Shown here: piece after piece, positions 44,795 through 55,756 of the stretch
Layout: each line of letters starts with the position of its first letter
Numbering within the stretch: position 1 is the stretch's first letter
Assembly: GCA_030770425.1 (NCBI GenBank)
Contig: JASJFT010000121.1
Location: 1 to 64,000, forward strand
DNA from: Darksidea phi
Lineage: Eukaryota > Ascomycota > Dothideomycetes > Pleosporales > Lentitheciaceae
Direction of reading: 5' to 3'
Length of the DNA: 64,000 nt
Notes under the pieces: generated by a model
Told to the model about the DNA's origin: nothing
The model's database searches: none
The model's input: only the letters and a program-made list of their open reading frames with translations
Program-made: the position numbers and the translations under genes

Positions 44795-45585
44795 AGAGCG
44801 ATGCGGCCATTCTCAATGCTTAGGGCCTTTCCTTGGCTTAACCTCTACCGCTGTCGCATCTGTAGCCCACGACTTCATGCTCTGCAGTTTCCTAGCGGTG
44901 CAATCAAAGCACTCGTGTTGATCAACATTGATCGATCCGGGTACCGATGCGATGGGCAGGTCGTCCAGTCGCTCATTGCCCGATATCACCGGAATCCCCT
45001 TGTCGATGTGCTACAACGATCCTTCTCCTTGCGCTTCGTACGCTCGTCGTTGGAACTGGAACTAGTCTAGTGTCTTCATTTAGTTAGTCTACGCTATTAA
45101 ATATATATTTCTATATACTTTCTTAATTATAAATAGTTATGCGTATACTAGTAATCAAGAAGAAAAGCAGAGAGATACTTCATAGCTATTATAGATTAAT
45201 AGAATGCACGCGCCACGCCCTCTCTGAGGCTCTGGCCGTTGCCCACGGCATGCAGCTCACCCTCTTTCACGAGGCTCGGGCCGTTGCCCTCGCAGTCATG
45301 CCGTGACGTGAGCAATGACTGCAACCAACAACCTTCTTGCATTTCAAGGTATTCGAGACGAAATGCCTTTTTGTGTCACCTTTTTGGGTTATTCCGCGAG
45401 TTTGACGACGCGATGGCTGCTACTCATTCGCTTCGGTAAAGAATTAGTTCCATACCTGATAAAAGATATAATATAAGCTAAAAGTCATGTAAGTTTAGAA
45501 GGGTAGAATGATTACGGAATAGATTAGATAAATTGAATACCAGGAAGAATTTTGGCGAGATACTCTCTTACAAAGTAACCTGACC
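44795..45585. other. Intergenic with short imperfect repeats
   Basis: Contains two copies of a gaggctc(t/g)ggccgttgccc word (about 45226-45243 and 45273-45290) and AT-rich stretches at 45070-45210 and 45440-45540. A frame at 44801-45070 has no recognised motifs. Confidence 0.4.
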
Positions 45586-46560
45586 CTAACCCTTAGCCAG
45601 TAATACTTCGCCTACCACAGCTTCAAAAATTCCTGCAGAAGACGCAATAGCTTTCAAAGCCATTGCCGTCGTAGCGCCGCGGTTCCCAATCTGAACGCCC
45701 GTTGACCCATACCTGTACATCCACCCCGGCTCCCAACTCCCATCTTCACACTGGAGGCGAAGCAATGTCTCGCGATCCATGCTACACTCTATACCCAAAG
45801 AGTCGCATGCTAGAATCCGCATCGCTAGGTCCAAAGCGCTTCCCTTCTCCCCGATGCGCTCTTCGAGCCGCGAGCGGAGCAGCGGACCTAGCGTGGACCA
45901 CACGCAGGCGTCGCTTTTTGCGAACTGCAGCATGCGGCTGAAAAAGCCGAGACAGCAATCAGCCGGCGGGTAGTAGCGCGTGCCATTGAGATAAGCACGG
46001 TGCAAGACGACATCGTGAATGTACTGCAATGTTTCAGAGAATTGGTGCCCTCGACCAAAGCGGTAAAAACACCCGAGCACGTTGGCACTGACTACAGCGT
46101 CGGTTTGAGGCCTCTCACGATCAAAGTATGTCTGTATTGAATTAGTAACCCGCAAGGTAGCTTGGTGTTTTCGAGAACGAACCAGGAACAATCCGTTTGA
46201 TGTTACATATTCGGCCATCTGATCTAGGATCGCGGTGACGACTTTGGGCTGCTCGGGCGGCAAAACTGTGAGGGCCAAGTAAGTGGTGTCGAGATCGTCT
46301 GGAAAATATCCCTCGGGGACGAGCGTGGCTTCTCCTATTCATTGTCATACGTTAACTTGTTGAAGCCAGGTACATGGTGGCGCTGCCAGACTGCTTACCT
46401 GAGAAGAAGTTCCACGTCCCTTTGGAGTTCAGCTCTACATCAACAAGATCTCTAAAAGAAGTCAGATTTTGATTTCAATGTCTCTCTTCCACGGGGATAC
46501 CTACCGATCCTGCGTCGCCTCCAGGATCAGCAGTGTAAGACCGCGCGGCCGAATGGCCCG
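45586..46560 (-). CDS. Terpenoid-cyclase-like toroid protein with DxDTT motif, 5' incomplete
   Basis: Minus-strand exons: up to 46505 (5' end not found), 46451-46399, 46334-46183 and 46131-45586, all with good short introns. The readable protein contains VPEGYFPDDLDTTYLAL, where DDLDTT matches the DxDD/DxDTT acid motif of class II terpene cyclases and squalene-cyclase-like proteins. QW-type repeats follow (LQCEDGSWEPGWMYRYG, GNRGATTAMALKAIA) typical of the alpha-alpha toroid fold. About 290 residues are visible, and relatives of this fungal group are longer at the N-terminus. Upstream of 46560 the similarity stops and, 300 bp on, the sequence enters a G-run and an N gap. The missing start may therefore be an assembly problem or a real truncation. 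Function unknown: cyclisation or prenyl-substrate binding is inferred from fold only. Confidence 0.6.
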
Positions 46561-46845
46561 AGCGCGCGGGGGGCTTGCAACCGCTAGCCGAGGGGCTGCG
46601 TATATATACTATTCTGCGCTAGAATATCTAACGATAGATTGTTCGCACCTTTTTTGAAGGTTGTATAGCCTAGCGGCGCAGGGCTAGGTCGTTACAAGCA
46701 GCTTCGCGAAATTGTCTCCCACGGAAACACCACTGTCTGTCACGGAATCAAACTGCTTCCCACTCCGCTGGAGGTTGTCATACCCTCTCGCGGCCGGCCC
46801 GCGGAGTATATTTTGCAGCGTGCGTACAGTCTTATTGTCAAAAAC

Positions 46846-46847
<2 letters not shown>

Positions 46848-46907
<60 letters not shown>

Positions 46908-47030
46908 CGGGGGGGGGGGGGCGNNNNNNNNGGGTGGTTTCATTTACGAGGCGGGGGCGGCGGGGGGTTTATTTTTTTGGGCTCCCTCATTTGTTTTTTT
47001 ATTACCCCCCCCCCCCCCCCCCCCCCCCCC
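46848..47030. other. Assembly gap flanked by G- and C-homopolymers
   Basis: A nearly pure G run (46848-46923, two C interruptions) adjoins eight N (46924-46931). About 70 bp later a pure C run of 26 follows (47005-47030). The arrangement suggests an artefactual join or unresolved homopolymer, not biology. Neighbouring gene order across it should be treated with caution. Confidence 0.9.
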
Positions 47031-47275
47031 GGTGCCTTAGCGGGGCGTATCGGCACGGATCGCCCTGGCAACAGGCATATCGTTTGCACCCCACTGGGAA
47101 TCCCTGTCCTGGCGCAGGAGGCACAGCTGCGCTGCCTGCTCCGCACGCACGCTGCGATTATACAGCTCCTTCGATAGCAGAGCTTTTTGCAGAGGCCCGC
47201 TGTCGGTCAGAGTACTCCGGCTGGAGCTCCTACTCGCAACCATCAACATTACCCGTCCTGAGTATCTCAGACACC

Positions 47276-48438
47276 ATGGGCGCAGCATTCAGCCAGTCCT
47301 TCTTCCTCCCTAAGCCGACCATCACCGCGCAAACCTGCGCTGACCAAACAGGTCGAGTGAGTTGCCTAGAACTCTCCCCAGCTATCCGCGTCTAATTATC
47401 AACACAGGTCTTCCTCGTGACTGGTGGGTATACGGGCATCGGGTACGAGCTGTGCCGTATCCTCTACACGCACAATGCCACCGTCTACATCGCGGGCCGC
47501 TCGCAACAAAAAGCTTCCGATGCCATCGCCAGACTTCAGAAGGCTGCGCCGAATAGCGCGGGCCGCGTAGAGTTCCTGCGGATGGACTTCAATGATCTGG
47601 CTACTGTAAAGTCGGGCGTGCAGACCTTCCTTGCGCAACAGGACCGCCTTGACGTCCTTGTGAATAATGCCGGTGTAAGCTCCATCCTCTGATCTTCCTT
47701 GCAATTACGGTGGTAGACGTACTGACTTGTGCACGCCGTCGCTTAGGTCCTGTTCAAAGGCGGCAAAGAACCGCGCTACAACGAGATTCACATCGCAACG
47801 AACTGCGTCGCGCCGTGTCTCCTGTACAAGCTGCTCCTGCCGACGCTCACCAAGACCGCTGCATCTTCGCCTACAGGCTCTGTCCGCACTATCTGGGCGG
47901 CATCGATCGCTGTCCACGTGAGTTCGCCCCAGCCCGGCGGCATGGAGATCGACGACACCGGCAAACCAAAAGACCAGGACGAAATGATCAGCTACGGGCA
48001 AAGCAAGGTGGGTAATGTGTTTCTCGCGCGGACGTACGGCAAGACGACGCCGCAAACGGGTGTGGTGCATACGTCGTTCAATCCGGGCAATCTAAGGAGC
48101 GAGCTGCAGAGGCATTGGCAGGGGCTCGATATGACCATTATGGTGAGTGTTTCGCCTTGCTGAAGACATTCCGATAAACATCGCAAGTATGCGACTAATA
48201 TTTTGTGCAGAAATGGTTGATGTTTCCGGCTGTCTATGGGGCATACACGGAGCTCTGGGCGGCGCTTGCGCCGGAACTGACACAGGACAAGAGTGGTGCT
48301 TATGTGTATCCCTGGGGCCGCTTTGGGAGTTTGCCAGAAGGTGTTGAGGCATCGTTGAAGGAGGAATCGGAGGGAGGTACGGATGTAGCAGCCAAATTCA
48401 TGTCATGGTGTGAAGCGCAGACGGAGCCATTTCTCTGA
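47276..48438 (+). CDS. Short-chain dehydrogenase/reductase (SDR)
   Basis: Four exons: 47276-47356, 47408-47674, 47747-48142, 48211-48438, all phase 0, giving 323 residues. Cofactor loop T-G-G-x-x-G-I-G at residues 32-39 (TGGYTGIG), NNAG at 113-116, catalytic pair Y199/K203 in YGQSK, and downstream NPGNL, which matches the usual PG motif. The architecture fits the WW-domain-oxidoreductase/retinol-dehydrogenase-like SDRs widespread in fungi. It would reduce or oxidise a carbonyl/hydroxyl with NADP(H). Substrate unknown. It lies between the toroid protein and a P450, so a tailoring role is possible. The homopolymer gap just upstream means linkage to genes on its left is not proven. Reading frame intact. 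Confidence 0.88.
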
Positions 48439-48651
48439 ACTTAACAGTGCTAACACCCACAAGCCGTCCCGAAAACCACGCAGACGGGTCATAAGAACCA
48501 TAGAAAGTTTTCATTTAAGGTTCAATCTAATATTACGCATATAACTTTGACCGTAGCTAATACACTCAAAGGAAGAATTGCGACAGGGGGTGAACAGTCA
48601 GCCATGAACGTTGCCAACACTCCGCCAACCCCTCCGGCCCCCGTCCTTCCC

Positions 48652-49921
48652 CTACTCCCTCACCAGTCTCAGCCGGCTACCACTATCTTTGTTCACAATC
48701 CCCAACTCCATCTGGTCCCCAGGCTTGGTGTCCGTATCAGACGACCTGTAGCTTAAAGTGAAGCTCTTCAAAAACCTAGTCATGACGGAAGAATCCCTTG
48801 CCGCCCGCCACACAGGCCGCATCAACGGCAGACACGCGCAGATAACGCCCGGGTTCAACTCGACGACCGTCCATAGGATAGGCGGCCCGTACTCATTTGT
48901 CCTATTTTCAGCACAGGAACATGCGCTGGGGTAACGTGGGAAATCTACGCACAAGTCAGGTCGCGCCAAGTGGGGTTATCGAGCGCGCTGTAGATGCCGA
49001 TGAGCAGCTTGAGGCGGATGATGCCGGTCACAATGACGAAGCTACCAAGCGCGAAGATGAGCACAACGGCGACTTTGCACCGCAGCGGCATGTGTAGGCT
49101 CCAGACGTGGTGTATGGGAATTACTAGCACGAGGACTGTCATGTCACAGTCAGCTATTTGTTCGAACACACTCGGGTAGGTGTTATGAAGGGGCGTACCG
49201 TCTGTGGCTATGTTGGAGGCTACACTCGCTGTGTACATGGCGGGGAAGTTGATGCAGTTCGACGTTTCTTCTGTGTCCCACGAGCGTTGGATGGGCGTGC
49301 AGAGAACTGGGTGTCAGATGAGTCAGGCTGGGGAACCTTATGATGGTTGCTTCTGGGAGGAGTACAAATGTCTGCAAGGGTGAAAGCGAGCGTCCACCCA
49401 ATGAGCAGGGCGATGGTTATCCAGGCCACGACGTGGAACGCGTAGGTGGCAAAGATGCGCTTGTAAAGGAAGGCGATGCTGAGTTTAGCGAGGCCAACGG
49501 TTGGGTTCCAAATCACGGTGATGGCGTAGTTGACCACAGAGAAGTAGGCAACCCATTCTCCTACTATAGGGAAGCCTTCTTCGTCGAATTCTGTGCGGCC
49601 ACCCAGGTTGCCGATCCGAGTGTCCGTGCAGACTCCGCGTTAGGGATGTCGTGGTGCGGGTGAGGCGGGAGTTCAGGTTGCTTACCGACAAGGACGACTA
49701 ACGTCCACGCCCAAGCGAATACCTGCGCTCGTCAGCTTCGTGGGATGTTGCAATTGTTTATGCTCGGGTTGGTATACCATGGCAGCCAGGGCTAGCCAAT
49801 CATCCGCGAGCAGTTTCTGCTTCGCCAGGAATCGCGCCTTGAACCGCAGGGCGACACTGAGTCTGGCAAGAACGGGAAAAATGATGCCTACGACGAGGAA
49901 GTCATGTTTGTAGTCGCCCAT
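48652..49921 (-). CDS. SAT4/rhodopsin-like (PTH11-related) integral membrane protein
   Basis: Minus-strand multi-exon gene starting at ATG 49921 (MGDYKHDFLVVG; an in-frame ATG at 49933 is an alternative) and ending at 48652. Family blocks appear in order: ALRFKARFLAKQKLLADDWLAL, WVAYFSVVNYAITVIWNPTVGLAKLSIAFLYKRIF (here split for length: VGLAKLSIAFLYKRIF), CTPIQRSWD...CINFPAMY after an intron, IPIHHVWSLHMPLRCK, and the end VELNPGVICACLPLMRP. These are typical of the SAT4 family, with seven helices and about 350-380 residues. Introns are supported near 49728-49785, 49610-49680, 49289-49360 and 49150-49200. The last junction (48905-48960) could not be placed in frame with certainty. Function is unknown: PTH11-like relatives are receptors. 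Confidence 0.75.
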
Positions 49922-50338
49922 TTCTCTCTCCAACCCCCTTGAACGACCTTAAAGATTTTAGACGAAAAGAAGTGGAAGGCGACTGCACACATGCGTGTAG
50001 CATACACCATATCGCTAGCCTGACGGCGTGCCGCCATCGCCCTTTTCAATCTTGCCCGCTGCGTAAAAATGGGGATTTTCCGTCTTACAGGCGTCGACGT
50101 GCATCGATCCGGGTGGGACAGGCGCCTGCGTACGCACCCCTTGGAGACAAAGTAAGCATTTAGTGAGTGTGGTTGCTCAATTTATGCGGGGTAGGGGGCG
50201 GGGCAATGGCACACTGTCTTTGGGGGGGCGATGTCGCCGTCTCCTTTGGGCTTATCGGTTGGTTGTGCCACAAAGCACAAAGCAACATGAAAGCTATCTA
50301 TTCCCAACATTCTCATCTCCGACGCCCACGCACCTACC
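49922..50338. promoter_or_regulatory. Divergent promoter of SAT4 protein and P450
   Basis: 417 bp between two divergent starts. It contains a run of G's at 50222-50228 and no recognised binding motif. Confidence 0.4.
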
Positions 50339-52100
50339 ATGCTCTCGCTCGTATCCACGGAGTTTCTGGCGGCGCTCCTCCTGCTCATCATCAGCCTCGC
50401 CTGTTGGCCTCCCAAAACGCGTGCGTTTGCTCGCCGGGGGTGGGACCCGGGATTTTTGGGCCTCAAGGTGTGGCCGGCTCGGGTTTATTTTTTCTTCAAG
50501 GGCCATGATGTCGTCAAGACGGCTTACCGCGAGGTACGCACGCTGCTACCTCGGGGACCTTATGCGACAGACGTACTCACCGGCAGCAGGCGAAGGACAG
50601 TCCGTATCTGCTGCAGACGCTGATTGAAGATGTGTTGGTTCTGCCACCTAAGTATCTCCCCGAGCTGCGCATGCTTCCGGGCAGCAAGCTGAGCGCTTCC
50701 GATGCCCTCGTCGTCAGTGTCTTGGGGCAGTACAGCGGCGTGGATGTCATTTTGAAAGACCGGCAAGCGTACGATGTTACGAGGCTGCAGTTGACAAAGA
50801 GTCTTCGTAAGGTGTCCAGCTCGCATTCAAAGGGATATTCGCTCACCATGTACAGCGAGCCTTCTTCCCGTACTATCTCAGAAGGCAGAGCAAGTCCTTT
50901 CTGGAGCCCTTGCCGCTTGTACTACACTTGGTAAGTCTCATACATATAAGCAAGTTGCCTACCAAAGGACCTCAGACTGAATTTGGTTAGATTTTACTGA
51001 GATCAATATACAAGATGTTATCTCTAAACTCGTCTTGCGCACGACTTTGTTAGCCTTCGTAGGACCCCAACTCGCAGATAACGTCGAGCTGCAATGAGCT
51101 CATCGACACGCACCCCAAACTTGTTCGCGACATTGCTGTCTGCCTTCTCTTCGTGCCGAGCTTCATGAGGGGTTGGATCCATTCTTTCCTGCCGCCGAGC
51201 ATTCGCATGCGCCGACTACACCAGCGAATGCGCGAGATGCTGTTCGGGGAGAGTGGAGCATTCGAGGGCGAACAATCCTTCAAAACGCTTCTCCACCATT
51301 TGATAGAAACGTCTGGCACTGTGGACGAGGAAGACATCGTAGCAAAGATTTTGATTGTCAGCGGCGCCGCGGTATGTACAGAAGCATGCGGGTCTGTTTT
51401 GTTGATCAGACAGGACTGACGCAACACCAGCTCCATACAATGACCATGTCAGTCGTCCACGCCATCATCGACCTCTGCGCCTATCCCGCACATATAGCCG
51501 AACTGCGCTCCGAGACGGCGCAACACCTCCCCTCCCTAACACCGCCCTGGCCCGCCGATGCCATCGCCCGCCTCAAGGTGCTCGACGCCTTCCTGAAAGA
51601 ATCCCAACGCTTCAACTCCCCAAACTACCGTAAGTACTTTCCAAAAACGGAACAACGCGACTCTGCCACACGTCCAAATAACCATCAAAACAGTGAGTTT
51701 CGATCGCCTAGCCATGACACACATCACGCTCTCCACCGGCGCCACCATCCCACGCGGAACCTGTATATGCATGCCGGCCGGCAGCATGGCCATGGACGCT
51801 TCTTTCTACCCCTCACCGACAGCATTTTCGCCAGAACGCTTCCACTCTGCACCAGAGACGACAAAAGGGAACCTCGACTTCGTGGGCACCGAGAGCGGCA
51901 ACGTGCACTGGGGCAGTGGGCGGTTTACATGCCCTGGAAGGTGGTACGCCAGCGCCATGATGAAAGTTTTTATCGCACTAGTGGTGAATAAGTATGATGT
52001 GAAGTTTCCTGAAGGACAAGTGGAGCGGCTTCCAAATGTGTACATGGATATCTTGGTGGAGCCGAATCCCAGGCAGGTTATTTTGGTTAGGCGGAGGTAA
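50339..52100 (+). CDS. Cytochrome P450 monooxygenase, frame disrupted in the middle
   Basis: Starts MLSLVSTEFLAALLLLIISL, a membrane anchor. Well-supported exons are 50339-50533, 50590 to about 50811, about 50991-51095, 51096-51371, 51431-51629 and 51694-52100. Late motifs are complete: I-helix region LHTMTMSVVHAI, ExxR in LKESQR, PERF, and the heme loop WGSGRFTCPGRW with the axial Cys. Family blocks DVILKDRQAYDVTRLQLTKSL and INIQDVISKLVLRTTLLAFVG resemble P450s of fungal metabolite clusters. Two problems remain. Between 50806 and 50990 no exon choice keeps a family-like frame, and at about 51093-51097 a one-base shift is needed. The gene is therefore either a young pseudogene or contains sequencing errors. 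It would hydroxylate a metabolite at the ER membrane if functional. Confidence 0.75.
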
Positions 52101-52619
52101 GAGATATCGGATGGTCGTTGGGGAGGGGGCGCTACCCAGTTGACCCGCTGATTGCAACTATCAGACAATATACTTGTTGTAAGATGAAAGTACACCCAGT
52201 TTAATAAATGTTTATATGCATATGATCTCGGCACATTCGCACTGCACAAAACCAAAGCATAGTAAATTATTCAAATTGGGCGCGTGAGGCTGTTGAAGGG
52301 CCACGCCCATTGCCAACCTTTACAATTGTACGCTCAAAGGCAGATACCCCTATAATAGCCATGGCTCCCCGCTCCTCCTTCACCTATTTCCGTTCCCTGC
52401 TAGTCGTCCTCCGTCCACCATCTCGCTTCGCTTACCACGCCCTCTCCTAATCTCGCCTAGTCTCATAGATCTTTCAATTATTTGTGTCTACATCAAGCTG
52501 AGAGTCATCTGAAAGTTCGAGATTGCAGAATATATGTATCTGTACAAGATCTGCGGATGCATTGCTAACTTTTCAACAGGTTTATTACTCCCAAGTGCGT
52601 AACTACGTCCGTACCTCTG
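52101..52619. other. Intergenic DNA
   Basis: No gene recognised. The stretch leads into the HET relic, whose upstream exons may have been here but are no longer legible. Confidence 0.4.
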
Positions 52620-53275
52620 CAGGACGATTCTACTAACCGGGCTAAGGAGGCAGGTCAGATGGCAAACATATATTCCAACGCTTACTTCACCATTGCTGCG
52701 GCAACCTCAGCAAATGCTAGATCAAGCCTCTATCGAGTTGTATCACCTGGAATGTCTGCTCAGCATAGCATGAGCCTAGGGAAGTCCGCCAAAGAGGAGT
52801 AATTTGTCCTCTATGTCCAATGGAGGACCAAGCAGGCGGTAATAAGTAGGATTATTCACCGATGTCTTAGGCCTGGACTAACCAAGAACGATGCTATCCC
52901 CACGCGTAATATGCTTTACTAAATCCGAGCCGGGATGGATCTGCCGGAGTAAGGCTTACTGCGAGTGCGGTATCCAACGCCAATGGCTTTTCACAGCTTT
53001 GGCCCCATAAGGTAGCGTACGGCTACTTTAATAGTAAATTTACTGTAGCACAAGGCTAAATGAGTGGGCTACGGGGCATAAGCAGTGTAAAAGATCTTAA
53101 TAGCCACTGGCAAGAAATTAGTTAAAGACTACTCAAAGCTCGTATTAACCTTTGACAAAGACAAGCTTCCTACTATCGATGGTACTACCAAAAGAATGCA
53201 GTCTGTTAGCAAAGACAAATATTACGCCGGCCTTTGGGGCGGTCATATTAAGCCGGTTCTTACTAGAGCTACGAA
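52620..53275 (+). pseudogene. HET-domain (heterokaryon incompatibility) gene relic
   Basis: Two legible islands. At 52620-52799 the translation has QDDSTNRAKEAGQMANIYSN followed by AYFTIAAATSANA, the most conserved stretch of HET domains (the D...W/R-EA-M-IY-A-TI-A pattern). At about 53105-53275 it has FDKDKLPTIDGTTKRMQS and YYAGLWGG, matching the later HET segment (DxLPAxxGxAKxxQ, YxAGLW). A one-base shift at about 53119-53121 separates HWQEI from VKDYSKL. The first island ends in TAA at 52800 and the DNA between is unreadable. Such genes trigger cell death on fusion of unlike strains. This copy is dead. Both islands are too short for ordinary gene calls. Confidence 0.75.
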
Positions 53276-53382
53276 ACAGGCCTTACCAGCGAGTGATGAG
53301 GAAGGTTTTGAGGAGGAGCGGTTGAGGTGATGAACATTTTCGATGTCTGAAGACATGGCCTGGTAAAATTCGAACATTTAAT

Positions 53383-55286
53383 TCAGAAATGCGGTATTAA
53401 ATCACTCCAGTTCGGCGTATCATAAGCGCCTCTTGGCAAGCTCCTAATACTTATGAACGCTTCCAACACCAGGTACACTCTTGTCGCTCCAAAGGAGAAT
53501 CCGCATGTGAACACTATGATGCCTAGAAACAGACCCCATATCTTCCCCTTTGCACCGTCCATCCACCGCTCCCAGAAGTCATTCAAGAGCGGATACGCAG
53601 CGGCTAGCCAGTTTAGAATTATCCATAAGCCCCCGGCGAAGGAAATGTAGGAGCATGACCCCCGCCAGAGCCATTTTTCAGTCGTTGAGGGGAAATTCTC
53701 GTTCCATGCTGAGGCATGTAGGCCTCCATAGATAAAGTTCGAGAGCCAGAGGATCATGCCTACGGTGAGGCCGCCGACGTTACGCAGAAGGTCATCGTAC
53801 GGCCAATCCTGGATATGTGGACGGACTAGTTCAGTAGGTCGGAGATGGATGCACTGCTGATTGGCTATCAGGGTAGGGTGTGAATGAAGAACGTAGGGCT
53901 GAGAGCGAAGAATAGGGTAGGCATGAATAGCCCGTGCCGCAAGTTCCCAGCGACGGAGATGCACGGGTGTAGAAAGAATACTCGCTCTGTCTGGTGTCGC
54001 TATTTTCGGACGCCGCTCAAAGAAGGCAGTTTCGGTGGGCTTCGTCGCCTCTCGAATGTCTCGGAGATCGGTGAGGGAGCGTCGAGAGGAAAGCGCAAAT
54101 GTCGACGATGCATCAGGCCATCGTTGTCGAATAGAATTCGTATCGCTGCTCCGTTCATCCATGCAGATGTGAAGACGTTCCGCCTCAGGGACTTTCGAGT
54201 AGACTTTCATCGAGACGAAGAGTCGTTTGACGACCGATTTTGAGGCCACGGTGGGCTTGTCGGCGCGACCACTGAGCTCACTGCATATGTACATATAAGC
54301 ACACAAAGGCTCTACCCAGTCACCTCTCAGAATAAGAGGTTCTTCTGGAAGTAGGGGCTTGTTCCACCACATGGCATACATCGAAAAAGCGCATAAACTG
54401 CACGATAAGCGTTAGAATACCGAGGTTGAATCAGCCAAGCCACTTACACATGTGCTACAGTGTTAACCTCGAGAAGTGTGACTGGTAGATGATCAGCCAG
54501 CCTTCCTAAAACCTGAACCAACATCCACGACGCCTGAAGTATAACGAGGGCTTTCGCCATGTTGTTCGCCTTGCTTTTGTCTTGTATATCTGCCTCAGGG
54601 ATGTCCGGTAGGAGACCACATTGTGCGAGCAGAGCTACGCCTCGAGCTGTCAGGGTAAGGCGACGGGGACATCCGGCGGGAAGAAAAGGAGTTTGAGGGT
54701 TTTCGTTCGCGTCGGGATCGTCGTCGATTTCGAATGCGAAGCCGCCTGTCGATGCGAAGAAGCTGTGCACCTGAGTCCAGTGGTATTTTCGCTTCGGCCT
54801 TCTACACATCACATCAGATTGCTCTGCGCGTGTATGTTCGTCCGCTTTTCCGTTTATGGCGTCCTGTGTCGCGCTCTCGTCGTGGTCGTTCTTCACGATT
54901 TCTTGTTGGGCAATCTTTTCTAACAATTGAGCAGAACTCCACTGTCGCCAGGCTGTGAAAACAACAAGCTCTGGTGCATAAATGCCAATGGTGATCCAAA
55001 GGACGTTTATCACAAGAGCATCCCACCGCGTTTGTCCCTTTTTCGGCACATTGAGGTGTAATGCTTGCCAAACGCACAACAGCAGCGTAATGAGACATGA
55101 TATGACGAGCGAGACAGTCCCTCTGCCATCAGGGTCCTTGACAAAGCCAACATACGACGCAGTCGTGCTGCTAATATTGAATTGAGGGCTAGCAGACAGA
55201 GGTGCCGTGTGAACAGGAAGAGGAAGTGAAAAGAGGAATAATAGGGCCATGCCCATCAGTACGACTTGAATAAAACCGAAAATCAT
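53383..55286 (-). CDS. Large fungal integral membrane protein, unknown function
   Basis: Two exons, 55286-54448 and 54397-53383 (50-nt intron, gtaagt...gtgcag), giving 617 residues with intact frame. N-terminal hydrophobic helix (MIFGFIQVVLMGMALLFLFSL), two further helices with ITIGIYAPELVVFTAWRQW, a charged loop with an acidic stretch, IDDDPDANENP, then PRRLTLTARGVALLAQCGLLPDIPE. Further helices run to the C-terminus (IWGLFLGIIVFTCGFSFGATR and SIRSLPRGAYDTPNWSDLIPHF). Similar proteins recur in Pezizomycotina as hypothetical membrane proteins, and I do not know a function. The Y/P-ELVV-A-RQ motif after helix three and the S-x-R-x-L-P-x-x-x-Y/F-x-x-x-x-W end look conserved. It is divergent from the PAQR gene over a 470-bp region. 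Confidence 0.8.
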
Positions 55287-55756
55287 CAGCTCCGCTATTA
55301 GGACAAATAGTTAGGCTGAGAGAAAGGTTGGGACAGAAGCTAGACACCGAATCACTGGGGCCAGGCAAGAATTAACGCCGATTAATCGGCCCCTCGATGG
55401 CAATCAAACCGGAAATAAAACATGATCACATAACAAATCCAACATGGACGGGAAAGAATGAATTCCAATCAAATTTACTGTGCCGCAAAGCCACAGGCGC
55501 CTCTGAACGCTCTTTGGTGGGCAAGGCGCTGATGAAACCATTCCGGAGCGACCGTACATTTTGAGGGCTCGCACGCATGGGTGTGAAACGGCGTAAAGCA
55601 AGTCCCGGGAACTGCCTTCTGCATTCGGTGGCAAGGCGCTAAATCTGAGTCACGTGAGACAAAGGTTTTCATCCGGCCTCGAGTGCGGGGTGGAACCTTT
55701 CGTAACTTCACGTTTTCGCCTCTTCAATCGAACCAAGGACATTTCGAAACTAATCC
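55287..55756. promoter_or_regulatory. Divergent promoter of two membrane-protein genes
   Basis: 470 bp between divergent starts. No coding evidence or specific motif recognised. Confidence 0.4.

Noticed and set aside
46712..47395. Long open frames rich in Gly or Pro over the homopolymer region
   Set aside because: They are translations of the G/C runs and N gap, not proteins.
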